Positions 51,864-60,890 of a stretch of 64,000 bases of DNA are shown here, piece after piece (the first letter of the stretch is position 1; each line of letters opens with the position of its first letter). Made by a program: the position numbers and the translations under genes. Source of the DNA: an uncultured Clostridia bacterium (GTDB lineage: Bacteria; Bacillota; Clostridia; Oscillospirales; CAG-272); assembly GCA_944393415.1 (NCBI GenBank), contig CALYAD010000068.1, positions 19,761-83,760 on the forward strand, given 5' to 3'. The notes under the pieces were generated by a model, which saw only the letters and a program-made list of their open reading frames with translations, made no database searches and was not told the origin of the DNA.

Positions 51864-53186
51864 ATGAAAGCACCTAAGACCCACAATATTTACAGTCCCG
51901 AATACGAATGTATGTCGAGAGACGCTCTCCGTGAACTGCAGAATGAAAGACTTCGCAGGGTAGTTAAGCACGAATACGACAACGTCGCCATTTACAGAGA
52001 AAGAATGGATGCCAAGGGTATAAAACCCGAGGATATAAAAACCGTTGACGATCTTCGGTATCTTCCCTTCACCAATAAAACCGATCTCCGTGATACCTTC
52101 CCGTTCGGTCTTTTAGCGGTACCGAAACGCGATATAGTCCGCATTCAGGGCTCTTCCGGAACCACCGGTAAGCCGATAGTCTCAGGCTACACCGAAAACG
52201 ATGTCGAGGTATGGACCGAGATGGTCGCAAGAGCAATTGTGGCGGCGGGCGGCGGAAAGGATGATATAGTTCAGGTCTGCTACGGCTACGGACTTTTTAC
52301 CGGCGGTCTCGGAGCTCATCAGGGAGCCACAAGAATCGGAGCGATGACCGTACCGATGTCAAGCGGAAATACTCAGCGTCAGATCCTGATGATGAAAGAA
52401 CTCGGCTCCACTATGCTTTGCTGCACACCGTCATACGCGATTTATATAGGAGAAACAGTCCGCGACATGGGTCTGGACCCCAAAAAAGACCTGCGTCTCA
52501 AATCCGGCTGCTTCGGCGCTGAGCCGTGGACTGAGGAAATGAGACAGCGGTTAGAGGAGCTTCTCGATATCGACGCCTGCGATATCTACGGACTGACTGA
52601 AATAGCAGGTCCGGGAGTTTCCTTTGAGTGTCTTGAAAAAAAAGGCATGCATGTGAACGAGGATCACGTAATTCCCGAGATAATCGATCCCGTAACCGAA
52701 GAGCCTCTTCCCTACGGAACCGCCGGAGAGCTGGTATTCACCACGATCACAAAGGAAGGTATGCCAATGCTGCGTTACCGCACCCATGACATCTGCGTTC
52801 TCCACGACGAGCCATGCGCCTGCGGCAGAACCACTGTTAGAATGGGAAGAATAACCGGCCGTACCGACGATATGCTGGTAATACGCGGCGTCAACGTATT
52901 TCCAAGCCAGATCGAATCGGTCCTCGTATCGGTAAAAGGAGTTTCTCCTTTCTATATGCTTATCGTGGACCGAGTACATTCCACCGACAGCCTTGAGGTT
53001 CAGGTGGAAATCGAGGAAAATTCTTTTTCCGATACAGTGTCGGCACTTGAGAATATACGTAACGAGATAAGCGAAAAAGTAAAATCGGTCGTCGGAATCT
53101 CAGCTAAAATTACACTCGTCTCTCCTAAATCCCTTCCTCGTTCAGAAGGAAAGGCAAAAAGAGTGATAGACAACAGGAAGCTTTGA
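51864..53186 (+). CDS. paaK: Phenylacetate-CoA ligase
   Basis: PaaK-type aryl-CoA ligase of 440 aa: phenylacetate (or a related arylacetate) + CoA + ATP to the arylacetyl-CoA. The AMP-binding P-loop is GSSGTTGKP, followed by YGLTEIAGPG, YRTHDIC and GRTDDMLVIRGVNVFPSQIE, all classic. It is the first gene after the Phe T-box and sits with iorAB, whose reaction joins arylacetyl-CoA to arylpyruvate. In this setting it likely activates environmental phenylacetate for amino acid synthesis. AAAGGA lies 8 nt upstream. Anaerobic homologues are often mislabelled as catabolic. Confidence 0.94.
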   Translation: MKAPKTHNIYSPEYECMSRDALRELQNERLRRVVKHEYDNVAIYRERMDAKGIKPEDIKTVDDLRYLPFTNKTDLRDTFPFGLLAVPKRDIVRIQGSSGTTGKPIVSGYTENDVEVWTEMVARAIVAAGGGKDDIVQVCYGYGLFTGGLGAHQGATRIGAMTVPMSSGNTQRQILMMKELGSTMLCCTPSYAIYIGETVRDMGLDPKKDLRLKSGCFGAEPWTEEMRQRLEELLDIDACDIYGLTEIAGPGVSFECLEKKGMHVNEDHVIPEIIDPVTEEPLPYGTAGELVFTTITKEGMPMLRYRTHDICVLHDEPCACGRTTVRMGRITGRTDDMLVIRGVNVFPSQIESVLVSVKGVSPFYMLIVDRVHSTDSLEVQVEIEENSFSDTVSALENIRNEISEKVKSVVGISAKITLVSPKSLPRSEGKAKRVIDNRKL

Positions 53187-53229
53187 AACTTAATTAAATC
53201 AAATACTTTATAAGGAATCGGATAAAATC

Positions 53230-54963
53230 ATGAAAAAACTGCTAATTGGCAATGAGGCGGTAGCGCGGGGACTCTACGAAGGCGGAATAAAGGTGGTTTC
53301 CAGCTATCCCGGCACCCCCTCTACTGAAATAACAGAGTTCCTGTCCAAATACGACGACATCCATTCGGAATGGGCTCCAAACGAAAAGGTGGCGGCGGAA
53401 GTAGCCTTCGGCGCTTCTCTTGCCGGCGCTCGTTCGGTGTGCGCTATGAAGCATGTCGGTCTAAACGTGGCGGCCGATCCGCTTTTCACGCTGTCATATA
53501 CAGGAGTGACAGGAGGCCTGGTGATCTGCGTGGCGGACGACCCCGCTATGCACTCCTCTCAGAACGAACAGGATTCACGTCACTACGCGATAGCGGCTAA
53601 GGTCCCCATGCTCGAGCCGGCGGACTCAGAGGAATGCTACCGCTTTGCTAAAGATGCGTTTGAGCTTTCGGAAAAATTCGACACCCCTGTTCTTTTGCGC
53701 ATGTGTACCCGTATCGCTCATTCCCAAAGCGTCGTCGATACAGGAGAAAGAAAGGAAGCTCCGGTTAAACCGTATGTAAAAAACGGCGAGAAATACATAA
53801 TGATGCCCGCCTTCGCTAAAAAACGTCATCCGATAGTTGAAGCGCGCACCGAAGCGATAACCGAATTTGCTGAAAGCTGCCCGTATAATAAAATCGAATG
53901 GGGCGGCAAGGATATCGGTATTATAACCTCGGGAAGCTGCTATCAATATGTGAAGGAGGCTCTCGGAGACACGGTAAGCGTACTGAAGCTCGGTATCGTC
54001 AATCCCCTGCCGAGAAAGCTGATACTTGATTTTGCTTCCAAAGTACGGAGAGTTATAGTTATCGAAGAGCTTGACGGAATAATCGAGACTCATTGCCGCA
54101 CCCTCGGAATTGAGGCAGAAGGCAAATCCCTTTTCACTCCGATCGGTGAGTACAGTCAGAAAACCGTCTCCGAAATAATACTCGGAAAATCCCCGGAAAA
54201 GCCAACGCTGAATGAGTCTGTCCCGGCTCGTCCGCCGATGATGTGCGCGGGATGTCCGCACAGAGGAATGTTCTACGCGCTCTCAAAAAATAAAATAACA
54301 GTTTTGGGAGATATCGGCTGCTATACGCTCGGCGCACAGGCTCCGCTTTGCGCTCTGGACTCGACTCTTTGCATGGGTGCTTCCGTATCCGGGCTTCACG
54401 GCTTCAATCTTGTTGACGGCGGAAAGAGCAGAACCGCCTGCGTTATCGGAGACTCTACCTTTATGCACTCCGGAATGACAGGACTTGTAAATATCTCATA
54501 CAACGCTACAAACTCCACGGTCATCATCCTCGACAACTCCATTACCGGAATGACAGGACACCAGCAGAACCCTACCACAGGCTACAATATTAAAGGCGAT
54601 CCCGCCGCAAAGGTCGATCTCGAGGCTCTCTGCCATGCGATAGGTATTAACCATGTGCGTGTGGTTGATCCTTACAATATCGAGGAATGCGAAAAGGCGG
54701 TCCTTGAGGAAACAGAAATCGCGGAGCCCTCCGTCATTATTTCAAGACGTCCATGTGTGCTTTTAAAATACGTAAAGACGCAATCCCCTGTTACAGTGGA
54801 TAACGGTAAGTGCCGCGGATGCAGAAAATGCATGACTCTCGGCTGTCCCGCGATATCCTTCAAAAACAAAAAAGCCGTGATCGATCACACGCTTTGCGTA
54901 GGCTGCGACGTCTGCAAGCAGCTATGTCATTTCGGCGCCATAGAAAGCGAGGAACGCAAATGA
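53230..54963 (+). CDS. iorA: Indolepyruvate (arylpyruvate):ferredoxin oxidoreductase alpha subunit
   Basis: IorA, 577 aa: the ThDP-binding catalytic subunit of the reversible arylpyruvate + CoA + 2 Fd(ox) = arylacetyl-CoA + CO2 + 2 Fd(red). It begins GNEAVARGLYEGGIKVVSSY with YPGTPSTEI, the pyrimidine-half motif; ThDP is held by GDIGCYTLG and GDSTFMHSGMTGLVN-type text. The C-terminus is a ferredoxin domain with CRGCRKCMTLGCP and CVGCDVCKQLCHFG (two 4Fe-4S sites, the first with an altered spacing). The stop overlaps iorB by 4 bp (ATGA). Confidence 0.95.
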   Translation: MKKLLIGNEAVARGLYEGGIKVVSSYPGTPSTEITEFLSKYDDIHSEWAPNEKVAAEVAFGASLAGARSVCAMKHVGLNVAADPLFTLSYTGVTGGLVICVADDPAMHSSQNEQDSRHYAIAAKVPMLEPADSEECYRFAKDAFELSEKFDTPVLLRMCTRIAHSQSVVDTGERKEAPVKPYVKNGEKYIMMPAFAKKRHPIVEARTEAITEFAESCPYNKIEWGGKDIGIITSGSCYQYVKEALGDTVSVLKLGIVNPLPRKLILDFASKVRRVIVIEELDGIIETHCRTLGIEAEGKSLFTPIGEYSQKTVSEIILGKSPEKPTLNESVPARPPMMCAGCPHRGMFYALSKNKITVLGDIGCYTLGAQAPLCALDSTLCMGASVSGLHGFNLVDGGKSRTACVIGDSTFMHSGMTGLVNISYNATNSTVIILDNSITGMTGHQQNPTTGYNIKGDPAAKVDLEALCHAIGINHVRVVDPYNIEECEKAVLEETEIAEPSVIISRRPCVLLKYVKTQSPVTVDNGKCRGCRKCMTLGCPAISFKNKKAVIDHTLCVGCDVCKQLCHFGAIESEERK

Positions 54964-55535
54964 AAACAACCAGCATAATGATAGTCGGAGTAGGCGGACA
55001 GGGTACGCTCCTCGCGAGCAAGCTGCTTGGTAAGCTTCTGCTTGACGAGGGCTACGACGTCAAGGTATCCGAGGTACACGGAATGAGCCAGCGCGGAGGC
55101 TCCGTCGTTACTTACGTAAGATACGGCGAGAAGGTATATTCCCCCGTAATAACGGAGGGAGAGGCGGACTACATAGTTTCCTTTGAAAAGCTTGAAGCGG
55201 CGCGCTATCTTTCGTGTCTTGCCAAAAACGGTCAGATAATCGTCAATACCCAGGAAATCGATCCTATGCCGGTAATAACCGGCAACGCCGAGTATCCTTC
55301 AGACATTCTCGAAAAAATAAAAGCCGCAGCGATAAAACTCGACGCGCTGGACGCGCTTACCTTAGCCGAACAGGCCGGAAGCTCCAAGGCAGTCAATATA
55401 GTTCTTATGGGAAGACTTGCGCATTACCTGGGCATAGAAAAGGAAAAATGGCTTTCCGCCATAGAAACCTCGGTTAAGCCCGCTTTCGTTGAGCTTAATA
55501 AAAAGGCATTTGAGCTTGGTTACGCTCAGAAATGA
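54960..55535 (+). CDS. iorB: Indolepyruvate (arylpyruvate):ferredoxin oxidoreductase beta subunit
   Basis: IorB, 191 aa, the gamma/beta-type subunit completing the oxidoreductase. IMIVGVGGQGTLLASKLLGK is the family start (GxGGQG), then VSEVHGMSQRGGSVVTYVR, both diagnostic for 2-oxoacid:ferredoxin oxidoreductase gamma domains. The start at 54960 overlaps the iorA stop; the open frame upstream lies inside iorA. With iorA it works on aromatic 2-oxoacids such as phenylpyruvate. Confidence 0.95.
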   Translation: MKTTSIMIVGVGGQGTLLASKLLGKLLLDEGYDVKVSEVHGMSQRGGSVVTYVRYGEKVYSPVITEGEADYIVSFEKLEAARYLSCLAKNGQIIVNTQEIDPMPVITGNAEYPSDILEKIKAAAIKLDALDALTLAEQAGSSKAVNIVLMGRLAHYLGIEKEKWLSAIETSVKPAFVELNKKAFELGYAQK

Positions 55536-55674
55536 TCACAGAATTGGGTTCCGATTATTTTTTAGAACCTAAGTAAGCCCCTCCGCCTTTTCCGCACCGC
55601 AAAACACGGTGCGGACCGGCTGATAACAGAACGCTCATGCCGTTCGGCCTAAGTAAGAAAGGATGCTAATGAAT

Positions 55675-56094
55675 ATGACTGTAAAACAGATTTCAGTGTT
55701 TATTGAGAATAAACCCGGTACTATGGTAAGCATTACCGACGCGCTCGGAACCGCCGGTATCGATATCCGCGCAATGTCACTTGCCGATACACAGGACTTC
55801 GGTATCCTTAGACTTATAGTCAGCGATACCGAAAAAGCGCGCGCCGCGCTCGCCTCTATAGGCTGCGTTACCTCCGTAACTGATGTAATCGCCGCCGTCC
55901 TGCCCGACACTCCCGGCGCAATGAGCGGTATGGTGCGCCTGCTTGCGAAGAATAACATAAACATAGAATATATGTACGCTTTCATATCCAATACGGATAA
56001 AAAGGCATATATAGTGCTTCGTATAAAAGATACCGACACGGCGGTAAAGGTGCTTACCGACGCCGGATTCTCGCTCGCAAAATCAATAAACTAA
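55675..56094 (+). CDS. Tandem ACT-domain protein
   Basis: A 139 aa protein made of two ACT domains: KQISVFIENKPGTMVSITDA (residues ~4-65) and AAVLPDTPGAMSGMVRLLAK (~72-139). ACT domains bind amino acids; this stand-alone type regularly accompanies paaK-iorAB in anaerobes and might sense an aromatic amino acid. Start among the ATGs at 55663, 55669 and 55675; I chose 55675 from SD spacing (AAAGGA, 11 nt). It lies 139 bp after iorB, separated by an 8 bp GC hairpin (CCGCACCG/CGGTGCGG) without a U-tract, so it may be read through from the T-box transcript. Confidence 0.85.
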   Translation: MTVKQISVFIENKPGTMVSITDALGTAGIDIRAMSLADTQDFGILRLIVSDTEKARAALASIGCVTSVTDVIAAVLPDTPGAMSGMVRLLAKNNINIEYMYAFISNTDKKAYIVLRIKDTDTAVKVLTDAGFSLAKSIN

Positions 56095-56123
56095 CTCCAT
56101 AACATTTCAATATTTAAAAATAA

Positions 56124-56157
56124 ACGGGCTGCCCCGCAGACATGCGAGGCAGCCCGT
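56124..56157. terminator. Bidirectional terminator
   Basis: ACGGGCTGCC-CGCA / TGCG-GGCAGCCCGT hairpin between two convergent genes, the ACT gene (+) and the CPBP gene (-). A-rich sequence before it and T-rich after it allow use in both directions. Confidence 0.85.
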
Positions 56158-56192
56158 ATTATATATCTTACGTGTATTAAAAGAAAATGCTC

Positions 56193-57902
56193 TTATATAA
56201 AAGGAGGTACAAATGAGTTCAACGCCACCATAATAAACAAAAGTATGATTATAATTATCATTGCCGGTGAGCGGAAGAAAGCACCGGTTTTTTCCTCTGT
56301 TGTGAGTCCGCTGTCTCCCTTCGGAAGTCTGAATTGGTTTCTGTTTACCGCGAATTCGATGACGATGATAACGACCGCCACAGCCATAAACAGATACACC
56401 AGCAGATTAAGAATTCCTATCGCGGCTAACACCGCGTCCGGTCCGGTCAGCTCGGCGCTATAGTCATTGCTTAAAACCAGGTCGTTGTAATTTGTAAAAT
56501 AAAGCAAAACCATATTGACAAAGGAATAACCGTTAACTGCCATGTGAGCGATTATCGATGGGATTATAGAGCCCGCCTTTATATCAATAAAGGCGAAAAG
56601 AATCCCGATGGCTGCCGCGAAAAACATCTGCTCATGATTCTGATGAAACAGTCCGAAAAGAAGTCCGGTGACTATAGCCGCGTGCCAGCAGCCGTATTTC
56701 ATCTGGTGAGTCAGCAATATACCTCTGAAAACTATCTCCTCGAATATCGGCGCGCAGATCACTACTCCGAGTCCGTATATAATAATATCCTCCGGCGCTG
56801 TCGGAACGAGCGAAACGCTTTCGCTGACATAAATCCCCAATGACCTTATAATATTAAAAATTATATCAAAAACATAGGATACTACATATACAAGTCCCAA
56901 AGAGACAATCGACCATTTAATAATGGAAATTGCCGATATCTGAGGCTTGGCGAAAAAGGTTCTCGTTTTATGCCTTTGTCCTATATTCGCCGTTATGATA
57001 AGAAATGGGTAAAGCATACAGAACTGAAGTATCATCGCTATATTGTTAATAGTATTGTACAGCTCCTGAGATATCTCACCGTCTATCGGCATAAGAATGC
57101 CTACGACAAGCGATATTGAAATTGACATAAGAAATTCAAGCAAAAGCACAAGCCCTAAATAATTTGTGCTTTTAGTCATTTTCTTTTTCGCGGCGTCACG
57201 ATAATATCCCCATTCAAAAAAGCGTCTGGAGTTATACGCCTGTTCGTTTTCCCCTTCGAGCGGCATCGGCCCCTTTAACACGCCCCTGCTTTCCGCCTTG
57301 ACCTCATCAAATACCGAAAGATCGTTTCTGTAAGGATTATATCCCTCTGGCACCTTTACGCTCGGCCTTTTGTACCAGTCTGAAACGCCGATCTTCTGAG
57401 GCGGCGCATAAGGATATCCATAATTTGTATAAGGAGTATAACCGTTCTGAGTACCGGTGTTACCGTAATAACCGTAGCTTGCCTTAAAATCATTCTCACT
57501 CTGATCATGCTGTTCTACGGACTGAGGAGCGTCGTGCTGTTTTTGCTCTTTTATATCTATCCTCGGAGGTATATTTACATTATAGTACACAGTACTTTGC
57601 TGGTTTATCTCGTTTTGCGACTGATAATTAATCTCATAAATTCCCGTGTTCGGATTTTCTTGCTGAGTCCTCCGGTTCACGGAATCGTCCGGTTGAGTTC
57701 CGGGTATATTCTTGTCCTGAATCTTCTCAAACGATATGCTCTTCTCTGTTCCGCTATCATTAGGGTAATTACCAAGAGAATCGCCGGCTTGAGTGCTGCT
57801 GTTTTGAGAGTTATTTTCCTGTTCATCGCTTACGCCAGACACATGTTCTTCTCTCTCATCCTCCGGAAGCCTTCCTCCGTGCCCTCCGTTAAGGTTATCC
57901 AT
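56193..57902 (-). CDS. CPBP-family intramembrane metalloprotease with long disordered N-terminus
   Basis: A 569 aa protein. Residues 1 to ~200 are disordered and Gln/Asn/Ser/Tyr/Pro rich (NGYTPYTNYGYPYAPP), followed by eight or so membrane helices. The CPBP (Rce1-like) motifs are EEIVFRG (Glu388, Glu389, Arg393) and FGLFHQNHEQ, then a later motif with His. Such proteases process prenylated or peptide substrates, sometimes bacteriocins; the substrate is unknown. The start at 57902 has GGGAGG 8 nt upstream. The long tail is unusual for the family and may be an interaction region. Confidence 0.85.
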   Translation of the reverse strand: MDNLNGGHGGRLPEDEREEHVSGVSDEQENNSQNSSTQAGDSLGNYPNDSGTEKSISFEKIQDKNIPGTQPDDSVNRRTQQENPNTGIYEINYQSQNEINQQSTVYYNVNIPPRIDIKEQKQHDAPQSVEQHDQSENDFKASYGYYGNTGTQNGYTPYTNYGYPYAPPQKIGVSDWYKRPSVKVPEGYNPYRNDLSVFDEVKAESRGVLKGPMPLEGENEQAYNSRRFFEWGYYRDAAKKKMTKSTNYLGLVLLLEFLMSISISLVVGILMPIDGEISQELYNTINNIAMILQFCMLYPFLIITANIGQRHKTRTFFAKPQISAISIIKWSIVSLGLVYVVSYVFDIIFNIIRSLGIYVSESVSLVPTAPEDIIIYGLGVVICAPIFEEIVFRGILLTHQMKYGCWHAAIVTGLLFGLFHQNHEQMFFAAAIGILFAFIDIKAGSIIPSIIAHMAVNGYSFVNMVLLYFTNYNDLVLSNDYSAELTGPDAVLAAIGILNLLVYLFMAVAVVIIVIEFAVNRNQFRLPKGDSGLTTEEKTGAFFRSPAMIIIIILLFIMVALNSFVPPFI

Positions 57903-57963
57903 TTTCATGACCTCCCTTTCTTTCGCCCGATCGGCGTTTTTTGGTACGCTTCTTGTTCGAAAG

Positions 57964-58962
57964 CTAATTATTTGCTGCTCCTCCGGCGTTCTTTGGCAGA
58001 TACGCCAGCAGGGTTCTTAAGGTTTTGAATTTGACAGCGTGTATAATCCCGCTTACCTCATTCTCAAACACCTTCTTATGATATTCCCTGTTTTCCTCCG
58101 GGAGTCTTGTAAAAGCCGCCATCAGCACGGTCTTCATTTCATCAGGACTGTACTCGTCCAGCAGTCCTTCGGCATTAATAACGTCGTCCTCGCTTAAAAG
58201 CACGTGAGGTACTCCCGGCATCAGAAACTGACATATTACCGCGCACCTGAGAAGCGGTACATACAAATTGCCTACGGCGCTTTCCATATCCTGCGCCCTC
58301 AGAACCTCAAAGGCAATGACAGTCTTCACCTCGTCGCTGTCATAGCACCGGCAGAATAGATTTTCAGCCAACAGATTCGTCAGATATTTTTTTATTCTGA
58401 CTACGCCCGAGCTCCTCGGAGACAGCGCGGTCTTGTATCTGGGAACCACAGGGTTTCTGTGCGCTCCGAAGCGTATGTTATACGCCCTTGTAAAAGCCCT
58501 GATGTCCTCGTCAAGCGCTCGGTTATACAGCTCTGAGCCTCCGGGCAGTCTGTTTTTCTTATTCATAAAAAGCAGCGCGGTGCAGTCAGTCATTACATGC
58601 TTTAGCGCGACCCCGCCTTCGTCATAAAGATATGTAACTGTTTTATCCCTGAGCTCGCAGAAAGCCTTCATGGGATCCTTAAGCGAGATGAGGTACGCGT
58701 CGATATTATAAAGATACGACGAAAGCAGATCATTGGCCTTTTCGTTTGAAACCGACGTGCTTTTCCCCTCTGTGTATTCGTCTATGACCATTGCGAGTCC
58801 GTTGAAGATCTTGTTTTTTAGTTCCGCCTCCTCCGCGTCGTCAATATATCCGCTTTTTGTTGCCTCTCTGATAAGCGACAGAGCGTATTCAGAATAATTT
58901 ATTCTCACTCCGTCGAATATTTTTTCGTCCGGACGCATTCCGAACTGTTGTATCTCGTTCAT
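57964..58962 (-). CDS. DUF6179-like protein of unknown function
   Basis: A 332 aa soluble, mostly helical protein with no clear motif. I recall the DUF6179 family from this kind of text (RINYSEYALSLIREATKSG, LLSSYLYNIDAYLISL) and from its regular pairing with a DUF6323 gene, which is upstream here. AAAGG lies 6 nt before the ATG. Its function is not known; several Clostridia carry the pair. It precedes the CPBP gene by 61 bp. Confidence 0.6.
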   Translation of the reverse strand: MNEIQQFGMRPDEKIFDGVRINYSEYALSLIREATKSGYIDDAEEAELKNKIFNGLAMVIDEYTEGKSTSVSNEKANDLLSSYLYNIDAYLISLKDPMKAFCELRDKTVTYLYDEGGVALKHVMTDCTALLFMNKKNRLPGGSELYNRALDEDIRAFTRAYNIRFGAHRNPVVPRYKTALSPRSSGVVRIKKYLTNLLAENLFCRCYDSDEVKTVIAFEVLRAQDMESAVGNLYVPLLRCAVICQFLMPGVPHVLLSEDDVINAEGLLDEYSPDEMKTVLMAAFTRLPEENREYHKKVFENEVSGIIHAVKFKTLRTLLAYLPKNAGGAANN

Positions 58963-59091
58963 TGATCGCCTTTCCTTTCCTTTGCGCTATGGCACGGCAC
59001 GATAATACTAAACTGACGAAACTAATGATAAATACAAGCCGCGTCATCCCAAAGCAGTACCTGTAACTTATATATGAGACGGAAATGATAT

Positions 59092-59586
59092 TTACAACTC
59101 CTGTTCTCTGTCTTTCCCATTCTTTTCGGTCCGCACGGACCTCCCGTTGCCCTGACCGTTAATGAATATATCAAACGCTTCCGAATCATAAAGCTTGTTT
59201 ATATCCCCACCGGCCTCCGTCTCAAAAAGATATTTTAAAAACTCAATCGCTTCGTCGTCACTTACCTTATCGTCGGTCTCGCTCTTGATAGTATAAAAGC
59301 ACTCTAAAAGCCCTTCCACAGTTTCCTTGAAATTGTTTTGATTTACATATCCGCTATCACAAAATTCCTCTATTATACGTTTTACGGCGCCTACGCCGAC
59401 CTCTATTCTTTCGTTTTCCGCAAGAGCCGCGGCGCGGAATTCGGCTATTTCCTGACAGTCCCTTCCGGACAGTACGATACCGTATTCTTCCGTTTTATCG
59501 CTAAGCTCCATCAGTTCTTTCGCGACATATCTGTTCTGTGCCGTCGCAAGCATGTTATTTTGAAAAACGGCTAAGTAATTTGGCAT
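59092..59586 (-). CDS. DUF6323-like protein of unknown function
   Basis: A 164 aa helical protein starting at 59586 (MPNYLAVFQNN), 8 nt after AAAGGGAG; the longer frame to 59646 has no SD. YGIVLSGRDCQEIAEFRAAA and VGVGAVKRIIEEFCDSGYVN are in the middle, and KVSDDEAIEFLKYLFE near the end. I associate this pattern with DUF6323, seen next to DUF6179. The final 25 residues are polar and variable. The gap to the DUF6179 gene is about 130 bp. Confidence 0.6.
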   Translation of the reverse strand: MPNYLAVFQNNMLATAQNRYVAKELMELSDKTEEYGIVLSGRDCQEIAEFRAAALAENERIEVGVGAVKRIIEEFCDSGYVNQNNFKETVEGLLECFYTIKSETDDKVSDDEAIEFLKYLFETEAGGDINKLYDSEAFDIFINGQGNGRSVRTEKNGKDREQEL

Positions 59587-59906
59587 GCCGTATACTCCCT
59601 TTCTTTTCATACCGCCGCTGTCAGCTGAAACGGTTCGGTGCATCATAGCTATTTTAAATAACCCAAAATAAGTTAAATCTAAAGGCGCGCCTGTTATTTG
59701 CGCAAACGGCTTGACAAACTTGCAAAGCTATGATAAAATATTCATAGTTTACCGGAATAATCCGGAATATTGCAGGTAAATATTAATTTAATTATATAAC
59801 ACAATAACCTAAATGTCAACATTTTTTTGTTAATTTTATTCATATCCGGCGATCAAAATATTCAAAATGCAGGTATTGTCTGTAAAAAAAAGAAAGGAAT
59901 TCCAAA
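59587..59906. promoter_or_regulatory. Divergent intergenic region with the HAD gene promoter
   Basis: On the plus strand TTGACA (59711-59716), 17 bp, TAAAAT (59734-59739) forms a clear promoter, leaving a ~160 nt leader before the HAD gene. The leader is AT-rich with no obvious riboswitch. For the leftward DUF6323 gene I see no consensus promoter. Confidence 0.7.
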
Positions 59907-60692
59907 ATGGACAAGGAGCTTGATTATATCCGTTCAAAAAAGGCTTTCATATCCGATATGGACGGAGTCATTTATCACGGTAATCTTTTACTTCCGGGAG
60001 TGCTCGAGTTTGTAAACTGGCTTCAGGAGAACAATAAGGAGTTTTTGTTTCTGACAAACAGCTCTGAGCGCTCACCGCGCGAGCTTGCCTTAAAGCTGCA
60101 GCGTCTCGGTCTTGATATCGATCCGTCTCATTTCTACACGAGCGCGCTCGCGACCGCAACATTTCTGAAGCAGCAGTGCCCCGGAGGCAGCGCATACGTT
60201 ATCGGAGAGCCGGGACTTGTTAACGCCCTGTATGAAGCGGGTTTTTCGATGAATGATTACAACCCGGACTACGTTGTTTTCGGAGAAACTCATTCCCTGA
60301 ATTTTGAAAAGATACAGCTTGCCGTAAAGCTGGTGCTCAAAGGCGCAAAGCTAATCGGAACCAATTCCGATATTACCGGTCCCATAGAAGGAGGCATAGC
60401 CCCCGCCTGCCGTGCGCTCATCTCCCCTATAGAAATGGCTACCGGCAAAAACGCGTACTTCGTTGGTAAGCCCAATCCTTTGATAATGCGCCACGCGCTG
60501 AAGACTATAGGCTGCGACCTCGACGACGCGATAATAATCGGAGACCGTATGGATACCGACATTGTAGCGGGAATCGAAAGTGAAATGGATACCGTTCTTG
60601 TTCTTTCGGGCGTTACCAGCCGTGAGGGCGTTGAAAAATACCCTTACCGTCCTAAGTTCATACTAAACGGCGTCGGAGATATAGTAACATGA
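59907..60692 (+). CDS. HAD-IIA family phosphatase (NagD-like)
   Basis: A 261 aa cytoplasmic phosphatase. Motif I ISDMDGVIYHG (Asp17 nucleophile, Asp19), motif II LTNSSERSP, the C2A cap in the middle, then KPNPLI and GDRMDTDIVAG (motif IV). NagD/AraL-type enzymes dephosphorylate sugar phosphates or nucleotides with broad specificity; the substrate here cannot be read. AAAGGA lies 9 nt upstream. Confidence 0.9.
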   Translation: MDKELDYIRSKKAFISDMDGVIYHGNLLLPGVLEFVNWLQENNKEFLFLTNSSERSPRELALKLQRLGLDIDPSHFYTSALATATFLKQQCPGGSAYVIGEPGLVNALYEAGFSMNDYNPDYVVFGETHSLNFEKIQLAVKLVLKGAKLIGTNSDITGPIEGGIAPACRALISPIEMATGKNAYFVGKPNPLIMRHALKTIGCDLDDAIIIGDRMDTDIVAGIESEMDTVLVLSGVTSREGVEKYPYRPKFILNGVGDIVT

Positions 60693-60770
60693 ACCGATAA
60701 GAACAAAACGCCGTGCGTATACGCAATTGTTTCTTAAATGTAAATATTTAGTTCCGAGTTAAATTATGTA

Positions 60771-60799
60771 TTTACAAATCAGTTAGAATACATTATAAT
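60771..60799 (+). promoter_or_regulatory. Sigma-A promoter of the moxR operon
   Basis: TTTACA (60771-60776), 17 bp, TATAAT (60794-60799). Leader ~85 nt to moxR. Confidence 0.75.
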
Positions 60800-60890
60800 C
60801 TAATATATAGACAGTACATCATTGTAAGACATGCACAATAAAAGACACTGTTATTTTGGCAAAGTGCCGAAAAGAAAGGTTGGTTAACAG

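Noticed and set aside
54810..54959. N-terminal extension of iorB
   Set aside because: It is a shadow of the ferredoxin domain of iorA; the ATGA overlap at 54960 is the natural start.
55576..55615. Hairpin CCGCACCG/CGGTGCGG as a terminator after iorB
   Set aside because: No U-tract follows; it could be an mRNA processing or attenuation stem, but there is not enough to call it.
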